A program made the translations under genes and the position numbers. This document shows, one piece after another, positions 44,633 through 64,000 of a DNA stretch of 64,000 nt. Origin of the DNA: Auricularia sp. M13 (lineage: Eukaryota > Basidiomycota > Agaricomycetes > Auriculariales > Auriculariaceae); contig CM073198.1 in the NCBI GenBank assembly GCA_037042915.1, positions 3,224,001 through 3,288,000 of the forward strand, given 5' to 3'. The notes under the pieces are model-generated. The model searched no databases and had not been told where the DNA came from. It saw only the letters and a program-made list of their open reading frames with translations. Position 1 is the stretch's first letter. The number at the start of each line of letters is the position of its first letter.

Positions 44633-47347
44633 ATGCGTGCAGCACTATCTCTCGCATCGACCCAGCACGCCTCGGCGTACAATGTCGCACACGGTGCATG
44701 TGATTCATCACTGGCAACTGCCAGGCAGCAGGCAGAAGCAGCCGTGAACTACCTCCAACACCTTCCGCACGGCGCCGCACAGGTCGAATTATACCAGAAT
44801 TCCGTGACGGCTTCATTGAAGCTCTAAATCAGGACCGAGGGCTCTATGCGCCCATTGACAGCTCGTGTAGAGACTTGGTGGCTTATATGGCAGTATTGCA
44901 CCGCGAGTCTCGCCCTCTCCAAGACGTCGACGATAGATTAGTTTGCGCGCTGAGTATCTGGCTTTCCTCGAACCTCTGTTCTAAGGCTTCCATTAACGGT
45001 ACTGTCAGCGGATCCCGTTTTCCTTACAGCCATCTTCGAGCAGCGTGCGGCCTTTCGTTCTCGTTGCAGAACAGGCCCCACAGCACAAAACACGGTTCTC
45101 GTCTTCTGGACAGACGATCTACTCGTCGCTCTTTCTGGGCTATCTACTATGATGATACGCGACGTTACGAATGAGGATTCCTTGCCTGCGACGTTGCGAG
45201 AAGTTTCGAAGGCCACACAAATTCGCGCTGCAACGCAACTACCTGGTGCGTCCTGCAACTGATATCTGGGTTTTTTCGTCCGAAACACATGGTCCCAGAA
45301 TCCTGGCTTGATTTGGCAACAATTCTGCAATCCAAAGACGCATCGCCTGCTGTCAAACGCCTTGCTACAAGCTTACTTTACGCTGCCTACTGTCTGAGAC
45401 CCGGCTTGTCGCATGGCTCGGAAAGACCACACGACTTAGCTGTTCTTTATCCCTGCCTGCGCCAGCATTTACACCAACTCGACCTATTTGCAGAATATGA
45501 CGATACCGGCCGGCTGAGTCTGGCAATGCTCCTTGCGCTCTATGCTGTACGCTGCTCCAGCGTCTCGTCGTGGCGTCCGCTTTACCATATCGTAGCAAGC
45601 GGACTTTTGCTGCGCAGACCCTCGCCTCATAATGCCGTTGACGTCTTCAGTCCTCAATGACATGATGCATATATTATTCCCCGGGGATCATACAGATCCA
45701 GCACCCGACTCAGCACAGACACTGATCGTCGAGTGGAGTTGTACAGTGCCTTGGGCTTGGTCTTTCTTTCGTTTGGATGTTCACAACGACGCTGTGTTGA
45801 AATTCGTTTGTGCCGCATTTGCTGGCGTGTTGGTCGGGCTAATCTTGGTCCGTTCGCAGACGAAAGCCTGGGTTGCTTCCTGGTTGCATTCGCACCGCTC
45901 CAATACAAGTCCACCTTGCCTTCCAACTCTGGAACTAGCTCACTCTGCGCTGATCGCTGCCGGTCTCGGAAGCAGTTTAAATCGCTCAGCGGCAAGCCAT
46001 GCAGTTGCTGTGCGTACACAACCATCGTCGACCACGCGTGTGTTGTTAATGAGCACGGAAAAGGCACTTGCCTCACAGTCGCCAACTGCTAATAATCCAG
46101 AGCTGCGATTTCTGTTCTCCTTGCTCGTGCTTCTGATTCGGGACGGCGGTGATGCATTTTCTATTGAAGCCTGTAGGCGCATGGCATCACAGCTCTTGGA
46201 TGATGGTCCCTCTGGAGAGCGTGCGCCTTTTGAAGCCATGTGCACTCCATGTCCTCCTAAAAGCTGCCCCATTTTGCAGTGGTGCCTCTGGCGTTGGAAT
46301 ATCTCTCCTTGGCCGATCCTACGCAGGTAAAGCTCGCGCTCGACCCAGTGCTGATGCTGTGGAAGCAAGGTGGGATGGAATTGAGCACTCGTTGTCGAAT
46401 CTGCTAATTGAAGACGCAGTTTCGTCGGCTGTCGCTACGTTCGTGATGCATCTATCCTACTGCCAAAATTCACCCACGCTGTGGCAGATTGCTCGAAAAC
46501 GAAGGGACTAGTCTAGAATTTCGACTGAAGACATTGCTCGACTTTGGCACGCTCCTTGCACGCGCGGACCCAGACGCATGCAAATCAGCGCGCCCATCGC
46601 TGGGGACACCTGTACAGAGGTGGCTCACCAAGCAACCAACTATACCACTTCTCCAGAGTGCGCTTCAGCTCTGGGCTTCGCTCGCGCCATCTGCAGTTAA
46701 ATTGCCCTCGACGCTCTGGGATATGATATACTCGAGAGGTCCAACGGACCTCTGCTTGGCGTGTATGTGCTCCTTCCGTGCTGCACTGGACGGAGTTGGC
46801 TGAGCGTGAGCCCCAGCCTCTTTCGCGCAATATTTGGCCGCCAAGGGCGCCATTTCTGCTGACGACGCCGAGGAAGCCTTCGACTATTTGCGCGATGCTT
46901 TTCTTCTCGCCGCAACAATTCAGCCGGCCCAGGCGCGCGATGAACTCACGCTCGGCGAGCAAACGGGCATCGGCCTTTTCGTAGCGCCCATGTTGTGTCT
47001 GGCGCTAGGCGTACTCGCCGCGGCGATGTCACCTGAAGCAGGTACGTTGCCCAACTGTCTACAGGGCCATCGGTCTAACTCAAATTTCAGCGCGGTTCTC
47101 GCTTGAATCTCCCATGACAGAAACCTTTGTAGCCGAATTGCAACGCGTGGTTGGCGAGACGCACTCTGCCCTGAACCCAGTGGACAGTGTCCTATCCCAA
47201 ACGTTGGGAGCGAATGGGGTTGCGGCGGCCAGTCTACGCGAAGTACAATCGGATATCACTCGAGGTGAGACCGCAAGATTGACCCTTTATTCAGATGAAG
47301 CGCCTAGCGAGGGTAAACGAGGGTGCCTTCTCGTTACCTGGTCTTGA
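44633..47347 (+). CDS. Large unrecognised protein, mostly helical
   Basis: A series of plus-strand exons forms one long gene that I cannot name. Frames with consistent protein-like character include IIPEFRDGFIEALNQDRGLY, APIDSSCRDLVAYMAVLHRE (about 44790-44910), PVFLTAIFEQRAAFRSRC, VLVFWTDDLLVALSGL, ESWLDLATILQSKDASPAVK (45300), LLVLLIRDGGDAFSIEACRR (46120), QRWLTKQPTIPLLQSALQLW (46615), AAKGAISADDAEEAFDYLRD (46840) and ESPMTETFVAELQRVVGETH up to a TGA at 47345-47347. The content is Leu/Ala-rich amphipathic helix with no catalytic motif, signal peptide or zinc ligands, as in HEAT-like scaffolds. Estimated size is 800-900 residues. The start (44633) and several splice sites are provisional. 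It sits 105 bases after RPC37 and converges on the RNase III-like gene. Confidence 0.6.
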
Positions 47348-47629
47348 TGATGGGCATTGGGTGCGTTATATGCCAAAAATTCATCCGTGCTCATCCGATA
47401 CCATGTAGACTCAACCCGATCCTGCTGGAAGAGCGATTGTGTTCTTGCGATCTAACAACGCAGCACCGGACTGGACAGTGCTTGTCGGACTCTAGTAGTA
47501 CTTTCCTATATAAATCGCAAGGCTGGACTCTGTGTGTTGTACATAGCGTTGACAAAATCAAGACAGCATTGAAACAGCAAAGAGACACCGAATACGAAAT
47601 TCGAAGAACATGCCTTTCCGGCGCATCGA

Positions 47630-48549
47630 CTATACCTTCCAATTTTTCTTCCAGCACACCATCCGCGCGGCGTCTTCCTTAGCAGCTGCCTTGGAGCTGC
47701 CCAGACCTGTCGCCTCCTGTATACCATCAACTGGAGACAGATTAGCTTGCCGAGACTTGTGCAGTCATCCGAATTTACGCACTGAAGACATGCATGGTCC
47801 ATGTCAGGTTATGCGACGGCCCCGTACTCTCGGACTTGAAGTCGAGTTTGTGTTTGTGAAGTTGTGCCATCTCGTTGAGACGCGCGGAGAAGGCACCTGC
47901 CTTCGCAGGAGGGCCAGGCGGGGGAGCGGTTGGCGGCGGTTGAGCCTCTGTCGGTGGCGGGGCGCGTATCAGGTCTTCAATCCACTTCGTCAAGACCATG
48001 GGTCCAAGCTCCCTGTCTACTGCGCCAGCATAGGCCTTGAATAAGGACGAAAGCTCAGCGGGCTTGTCCACGCTGGCGGCGACTTCGGGTCCGAAACGCA
48101 GGCGGTCGCGCAGATGGTATTCTCGCGCCCACTCTGCGATGTTCTCGTCCGAAAGATATGTATGTATCTCTTCCTTTGCAGTGAAAGGTCAGTAGATAGG
48201 AATGCAGTAAGACGAGCGGGTGGCACGCACCTCGAGAGCTTTATCTGGTGTTTCCGGACCTCGCGCCCACACCAGTCGCACAATGGCATACTGCAGCGCA
48301 ACCTCGCCGATCTTTTGAAAACGCGCGTTGTTCGGAATCTCTGCGCCTATTGCAAGGCTGGGGTGTGTGAACACGGTCAAAAGGCCATCTGCGCGTGTTC
48401 ATGAGCATTGGCGTGAGGGCGGGCGATCGAACCAAGGTGGGCGTACCAGGCGTCAGAACAGGTAATGGCGGGTTCAAACGAAGGGGGGTCATCTTGTCTG
48501 GCGAGTTGGAGCGTTTTCGCTTCAGACTCTGCGTCAGGGCGCTGGACAT
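47630..48549 (-). CDS. Degenerate RNase III-like domain plus dsRNA-binding domain protein
   Basis: After splicing, ATG 48549 gives MSSALTQSLKRKRSNSPDKM, a short basic leader. The GTACGC donor near 48450 joins it to DGLLTVFTHPSLAIGAEIPN, the RNase III HPSL block. Then come ARFQKIGEVALQYAIVRLVW and ENIAEWAREYHLRDRLRFGP, then SLFKAYAGAVDRELG. The C-terminus is a dsRBD: LNEMAQLHKHKLDFKSESTG, PSHNLTWTMHVF and, after an intron, IDGIQEATGLGSSKAAAKED. It ends CWKKNWKV with TAG at 47630-47632. Length is about 245 residues. The RNase III metal-binding positions (RLEFLGD and FEAY in active enzymes) read RFQKIGE and FKAY here, so cleavage activity is unlikely. It may bind structured RNA, like the mitochondrial ribosomal mL44-type relatives. 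Confidence 0.82.
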
Positions 48550-49127
48550 GCGGCGAACGATTCGAGTCTTATGCTTCGTCGGAAAGACGCCGCCGACTCA
48601 CTGATTCCGGGTCGGCCCCGCGTCATTACATTGTAATACTCCTCCTCTGACTGCCAGTGGAACTTCCAGATCTGCATACCCATTTTCATTCAGAGCCGTT
48701 ATGGAATGCGGAAGCAAAGTCAACCAGCCTGTCCAGGGTTTTTGGAGACAGAATGTTGTTCATCTGAACATCTCGAGCTGTTTGGCCGTTGAACTCAGAA
48801 CTGGGTACCAGAGGACCCAGGCAAAACGCAGCATACCCCGCCGGTGCTTATAAGACTGTAACACACATGTCAGGACCGCACCGTCTGTCGATGCATCTCA
48901 TTGCATGTTCCCGCCCGTCCGGGGACCTGCTCGACAGAGATTACTGCGACTGTCAAATTTCAATCAGCTATGTTCCACATCCATCCTCTCTATTTCCACT
49001 GTCTTTGCGCAATGCAGAGGGAACTCGGATTCCTTGGGATATTCAGTTGGATATCCTCTGACAAGCTAAGATATATGCTAGTCGACCGGATGCAATGTTT
49101 GGCGCCAGTTCCTGAATCCGAACGCTC
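48550..49127. other. Intergenic, 0.58 kb, divergent
   Basis: This is the divergent promoter region between the RNase III-like gene and the GMC oxidoreductase. I see only short, unremarkable frames and no repeat. Confidence 0.45.
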
Positions 49128-52069
<2,942 letters not shown>

Positions 52070-52239
52070 GGAAGCAGAACAGTCTCGGAAAGCAGAGAAC
52101 AGCCTCGATATCGATTTAAATATGAACATCTAAGATGTAAGATAGCAGTACAGTACCATAAAATCATCGCACAGCTTCGTTCAAGAACATCGATACAAAA
52201 TTACCGGTGTCGAAATAGGGTATCCGAAAATCCAAAATC

Positions 52240-58939
<6,700 letters not shown>

Positions 58940-59097
58940 GATGATGGCGGAGAGTGTCCAAGGATTAATTACGTTCCAAACTCCGATAACCACGCGTTGT
59001 ACATGTTCAGGGTCCGACTGAATGCGCGGCAGCTCCGCCACTCCGACAGGTCAAACTGTATCCAGACAGACACATTACAGACACGCGTTATTGTATC

Positions 59098-61559
59098 CTA
59101 CTCGTAGCCTTTCCCGCTGCGTTGCTTCTGTCTCTTCGCCTTGTGATGCTTTTTTCCCATGTCACGCGGATCGCCGCCAGCAGCATTCAGTACAGCAGCA
59201 ATGCGTGCCCTACGCGCGCCGACAGGCGTGCCGTCGTTTGTAACCATGTTTTGGTGCGGATACAACTTGGCGCGCGTGAACTCTTGCCCGTTCCGCACCG
59301 AGCCCGCTTGCACGAACGGCCGAGCGGACAGACCCGGTGTCGAGTTGAAGAAGTCCTGGTCAATGGCCCGCGCCTTGCGGCTGGTAGGCTGCTTCGCTGG
59401 CCCCTCCGTCGGAATGAATGTGTCAGCCCCCTTTCCAACCCGTGTGAGAGGGGCCTTCTTGCGCGAGGATGCTTGTAAGCGGGCGAGGGCGGCCGTGCGG
59501 CTCTGCGCATTGAACTCGTCGGGAGATACACCTGGCGGTGGATTGCAATAGAGAAGTTTCGCGTTCACGTAGTCCTTAAGGATGTATCGTGCTGCACGAG
59601 ATTCGTCGGGGTTTCCCTGGCCTGCGCGAGCAAATCCGCGAGCGACTACAAGTACGGCAATTAGCCAAGCAGTATCTCATGCAAGCAAAGATCGTCACGT
59701 ACCTGCGTATGCAATCAGCAATTCCTCAGCTGTCACGTGTTCGCTGAGCTGTCCGTCTGGCCCTGTCTGACGCAGACTGAGTCCATAGGTCGCCTCGAGA
59801 ATTTTACGCGGTATTCTTCTCGTGACAAGCGAGACCGGCCCCGTATGCTCGCGCAACTGATCAATGGGCAGGACACCATCACAGACGAGGTCGGCCTTGG
59901 TCGTCGCAAATTGCGGGAAGACGAGACCGGGACAGTCACACAGCACCATGGTATCGGACAAATGTATGGTCTGGAAGTGCTTCGTCTTGCCGGGCGTAGA
60001 CGACACGCTGACCTTCTTCTCGCCGACCAATGAGTTGATCGTACTGGACTTGCCCACGTTCGGGTAGCCGACCAGACCGACGACGGTTTTGGGTGGGTTG
60101 ACGCCGTTGGCATCAGCGAAAGCTTGAAGAATATCTGAATATAGAGAACAAACAATTAAGCATGTCACTCACTTTCCAATGGCGGCGCGACCTTCATGAA
60201 TAGCGCTTCCAGTTCCAGGACAGAGAGTACTCGTACGCGCGGATCCAATGCTTCTTCTGCGTCGCCTTCGTCGACAGAGAAATAGTGACCCGTATCCGAA
60301 CCGCTGTCAGAACCGCCGTCTCCCTCGTCCTCACCCTCGTCCTCTTCGCTCTGGTCGTCCTCTTCGTCGTCATCTTCCTCTTCCTCCTCGTCTGTAGGTT
60401 TACTGGCGTTGGCTTCGTCGTCTACTTTTAACGCACTGACGGAGGCCGTGACACTGTCCAAATTCTGTGGATGCCGTTCGCGATCCTGTTCTTCCTTTTC
60501 CAATTGCTGCTGCGCCATAGCTTGACGCGCTTCTAGAGCAGCATTGGCATTGGCGGCAGAGTAAAAGGCATAGGTAACGTTCTGCGCGTCAAAATAGTCT
60601 GCCCATTGTTTCCTGAACATGCCAATATCAACGACACGCCATATGAGGGACTGGAGCGCGATACGCACCGTTGGTGAACGGTAAGCAGATCCGATTTATT
60701 GATGAGCAGCAGCGAATTGCGCTTGCCCGCCCCCGTCCCATGCTCGCCCTCAGGGCCTTCGATGTCTTTGACATATGCCTCGAGATCTTCGCAACGGAAC
60801 CGCAATGGGTTGCGGGCGTCGACAATTTGTACAACAAGATGCGAACGCTCGATGACGCGCCAAAGCTGCCGCCAGACCTCGATATTGCGCTCAAATGGAG
60901 TGAACACAAGGTCTTCGCGATCTTGTACTCTAGCGTCGGCAGTATGTGGATTTCAGCGTGTAGAGATTTGCAGGTGGTACACACTGTGCGAGATTTCTAC
61001 GCCAATCCAAGAAGGCGTCGCGTTCCTGCCGATCGAGTTGCTGCGCGGTCATGCTCTTTATCCAGGGTGGTCTTTGACAAACGTTAGTGCCAATTGCAGA
61101 GGGAGAGCAGTAGAGATTGAACGGACCTTCTTGGCACGCGCAATGCGGCTTTGTGTTCTTCATGCTTTCGCAAGGTCGCCTTTTCCTCGTCTGCGGAGAG
61201 CAGGAACGGATTGTAGACGGCTGTTCTGGCGCCAGGCGCCTGGATGATGGTTATGTTTTGCCGCTCTGAGCATTCGCGTGTTCAGCGTTTTCCAGCCACA
61301 CGAGAAGCTGTCGCGTACCAGCCGTAAAGTCGGTGCCGGCGAGCTGGGCGCTGTTCAGGAACTCCTCCAGATCGCGCTCTTGTGTAACAGACTGCAGTCT
61401 TTGGTCGACATCTGTTGTATACTAAGATATATGAGCCGAAGCAATTTGAGCACGGTGGACACGGCGTACGAGCTGCGAATCGCGCGGCTTATTCGCGTCT
61501 TTTTGTCGTCTGTTTATAATGGCACGACCTAGGCCGACCTTGTTCTTGTCCTTGGGCAT
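59098..61559 (-). CDS. LSG1: Large subunit GTPase 1 (LSG1)
   Basis: A circularly permuted cytoplasmic GTPase that releases the export adaptor Nmd3 from 60S subunits. ATG 61559 starts MPKDKNKVGLGRAIINRRQK. A splice near 61480 leads to DQRLQSVTQERDLEEFLNSA then QLAGTDFTA, the conserved N-terminal block. The G motifs come in permuted order: G4 NKSDLL (near 60690) comes before G1 GYPNVGKSSTINSLVGEKKV (near 60060) and G3 DCPGL (near 59930). A strongly acidic insert (about 60250-60420, runs of E and D) separates them, as in other Lsg1 proteins. The C-terminus is Lys/Arg-rich, ending MGKKHHKAKRQKQRSGKGYE, with TAG at 59098-59100. Length is about 690 residues. About eight introns. It is tandem with the remodeller gene, which starts very close behind its stop. 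Confidence 0.95.
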
Positions 61560-62567
61560 AGGCTGAACGGCAGGCTCAGAATCCAGCTGCAGGCCTGGCG
61601 CATGTGCTCACCATGACAAATCGTGAGCAGAGAGAGCAGCGGAAGCAAGCAAGTACTCCCGCGCCACATCATGCAGACCGACGAGCTCAAACGGCAGTCC
61701 TAAACCAACACTGGATGAGAAAGTGGCATTTTAAGCTTGCCTATGCATGGCAAGCCCAGCGAATTAAGTATATGAAGCCTTCAGAATACATTTGACAAAT
61801 TTTACAGTACACAAGCAAGCAAACCACTAGCTGGACGTTCTAATCCTCATTCCAGGTGATCACGTCGCTAGACGTGTCTGTACTATTATGAATGGCTTTT
61901 CGATGCTGCGCCAGTCGGTCGCGCGAAGGAAAAAGTCGATTGCAATCTGAGCAGAATTATCAGGACCACTATGGACACGCTGTGGACCTGGACGCACTGT
62001 CAGTGACGCAGATGAATATGGGGGTCCTGGTGCCCGTGTCAACCGCACAGTTAGGATGTAGGGCCGGAGCGCGTACTCTGCAGGTGTTGTCACTCGGCCA
62101 ACCTCTGTTGAGATCTCCTCGTCTGCGGAGAGCGTAAGCTACAGCGACGAGTCAGGTTTGCAAGCATCCAACCTTTGTGGTCGTATGCAGGCGCCGAGGG
62201 CAGCACTGGCGGCAACACGAAATTCGATGTTGAGCTGGCCATGCCGTGCGTGAAACAGTGCGAGAAACAGCGGCAAGCCTGCAACCGGTTGACCTCCGAC
62301 CATATCCAATGACCATGGCGCACATCTATGCAGGCCAGAACTGGCTTGCCACGTTTCCTCGGAGCATGTGCACGAGCTGCATGCCTTGTGCAATCAGGTC
62401 TCGCGTTGAGACGCAGTGGCGGTCGGTCCGATTCTAAGCGCGCGGTGCTCTTTACCCCGCGCCGTTTTCTTCGACGGTCTGCTCCTCTCTGGTGTCCCCA
62501 GCGGTGACCGTGCTGCACCGATACCACGCTCCGAGCATTATCCATTGCACCTGAACTTGCCTGAGCA
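61560..62567. other. Intergenic, 1.0 kb; possible unrecognised minus-strand coding stretch
   Basis: This lies between LSG1 and BOR1, which diverge. On the minus strand, DEEISTEVGRVTTPAEYALR then PYILTVRLTRAPGPPYSSAS (about 61860-62120) looks protein-like and could be the last exon of a small gene. I cannot connect it to a start codon or name a family, so no gene is called. Confidence 0.35.
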
Positions 62568-64000
62568 ATGTCCTCGACGCCGCGCACATTCGTGGAGCCT
62601 GAAAAGCCCAAGTCCGAGACCCAACGACGTTCTGAGGACTTACCCTGGGCAAGACGCTCATGGGCCTACCAGCTGCTACCTTTTCGCGGTTGCTACTATG
62701 ACGTGAAACGTCGACTGCCCTGGTATCTCTCGGACTGGACAAATGCGTGCGTGCTCTCATCTCGTCTCCTCCTCGACTGCTTATCGAATACATGCCTTGA
62801 AGATTCCATCGACGCAATCTGTACCGCGTCTGCGCCGCCAGCCTGCGTATGTTCTTTCTCAATCTCGCTCCCGCAATAAGTTACCTGCTCGACATGAACC
62901 GCCGCACCGACGGCACATATGGGATTAATGAGGTTCTCCTTGCCAGCGCGCTGCCTTTGATGGTGTTCTCGCTCTTTTCCGTGCAGCCATTGACCATTGT
63001 GGGTGTAACTGGTTTGATCAACCTATTCAAGTATGCATATTCTTTCAAGGAGGAAGGACTGAGCCTGACCTTGACTGTAGCTATACGAATTTTGATATTG
63101 TCACGAGATACGACGTCAATTATCTGCAGTTCCAGGCTTGGATGCTCATGTAACACTGACGTACCCATAGTGAGCTACCATGCTGATTCATTTCAGATGG
63201 GCAGCGATTTTCCACATCCTGGGGGCAGTCTTCAACCTATGCGATTTTACACGCTTCATTACCGTACGGCGTGTAATAATTATTCTCTAGACTGCAGCTC
63301 ATCCTCGCATGCAGGATATGACTTCCACGACCTTTGGCTTGTATGTCGGCGTAATATATATTCAAAAGGGCGTTGAGCTCCTCGTCTTCGAGTTCCCGCA
63401 CTCCGACGTGGACGGCTGGCTTGCGATCCTCGTCGCAGTGCTGTTCACAGTCGTCGTGTACCTCGTCGAGCGAGCCGGCCAGGCGTCAGCCGTGCCTTTC
63501 TGGGTTCGCAAAGGCATCCAAGATTATGGCTTTATCACTGGCATAATCTTCTTTACCGGTTTTGTTCACATGTGCGTGCCCTGCTTTACACTCCTTATCA
63601 AGCTCAACATGTCTATAGACCTGGACATCTCAAGGACGCAGAGTTGTTGAAGCTGCCCATCACGAAGGCGTTTCACCCCTCGACTGATCGCAACTGGGTG
63701 GTCCCATTCTGGCAGTTAGAAGGCAAATGGGTCGCTGTCGCAATACCCTTCGCGTTTCTGCTGACTCTGCTCTTTGTGAGTTGGCTTGCTTCTTCACGGG
63801 CGAGTCTAAATGGATGCACACAGTATTTTGACCATAACGTCTCGTCTCTGATGGCGCAGGCGCGCCATTTTCCAGTCGAGCGGCCAGCGGGGTTCCACTG
63901 GGATTTCTTTCTCCTCGGCATTACAACCCTCATATCCGGTATCCTCGGCCTTCCTGCTCCAAACGGGCTGGTGCCGCAAGCACCAGTCCATACTGAGAGT
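62568..64000 (+). CDS. BOR1: BOR1-type borate/bicarbonate transporter (SLC4 family), 3' end outside window
   Basis: An anion transporter of the SLC4/Bor1 family. In yeast Bor1 exports borate across the plasma membrane. ATG 62568 gives MSSTPRTFVEPEKPKSETQR, then LPFRGCYYDVKRRLPWYLSD, a conserved cytosolic lead-in. Later exons carry the family's membrane core: FLNLAPAISYLLDMNRRTDG, YGINEVLLASALPLMVFSLF, SVQPLTIVGVTGLINLF, YTNFDIVTRYDVNYLQFQAW, NLCDFTRFITDMTSTTFGLY and VGVIYIQKGVELLVFEF. Then come LPITKAFHPSTDRNWVVPFW, a second conserved block, and HWDFFLLGITTLISGILGLP with PNGLVPQAPVHT near the window edge. Introns of about 50-60 bases occur at least five times. The C-terminal third lies beyond base 64000. 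Confidence 0.92.

Noticed and set aside
61860-62611. Possible minus-strand gene between LSG1 and BOR1
   Set aside because: One stretch looks protein-like, but no start, consistent splicing or family could be established.

Overview
This window is nuclear DNA from a filamentous basidiomycete, most likely an Agaricomycete. Genes are dense, lie on both strands, and are cut by many 50-60 base introns with GT..AG ends and CTNAC-type branch sites. The proteins are fungal throughout: RTA1, a Zn2Cys6 factor, a Tea1-type kelch protein, Rpc37, Prp11, POT transporters and a GMC oxidoreductase. I see no operons, rRNA, tRNA, CRISPR array, virus-like element or intact transposon.

Layout. 0-5 kb: an RTA1-like membrane protein and a secreted PI-PLC-like phosphodiesterase, both minus. 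5-15 kb: the rRNA processing factor RRP5 (plus) converges on a kelch/coiled-coil polarity protein (minus). 15-17 kb is sparse. 17-21.5 kb: the splicing factor PRP11/SF3A2 and mitochondrial N-acetylglutamate synthase. 21.6-25.4 kb: an F-box protein diverges from the carnitine/acylcarnitine carrier. 25.8-34 kb: a Zn2Cys6 regulator converges on a RING-containing SNF2 translocase. 35.5-36.1 kb: a small acylphosphatase gene made of very short exons. 36.4-43.4 kb: two head-to-head POT peptide transporter paralogues. 43.6-48.5 kb: RNA polymerase III subunit RPC37, a long unrecognised helical protein, and a degenerate RNase III/dsRBD protein. 49-52 kb: a membrane-anchored GMC oxidoreductase. 52-59 kb: a large PHD/chromo SNF2 remodeller of the CHD/Mit1 type. 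59-61.6 kb: the ribosome export GTPase LSG1. From 62.6 kb: a BOR1-type anion transporter cut by the window end.

The genes do not form a pathway cluster. Housekeeping genes for ribosome biogenesis (RRP5, LSG1), transcription and splicing (RPC37, PRP11), chromatin (two SNF2 enzymes) and mitochondrial metabolism (ARG2, CRC1) sit among accessory genes (transporters, GMC, RTA1, PI-PLC). The most striking feature is exon structure. Several genes have first coding exons of 3-13 bases, and at least three internal exons are only 8-13 bases long. The two POT paralogues share a 4-base first exon yet differ in most introns of one conserved stretch. Splice sites were inferred by eye from frame, GT/AG ends and family similarity, without transcript evidence.
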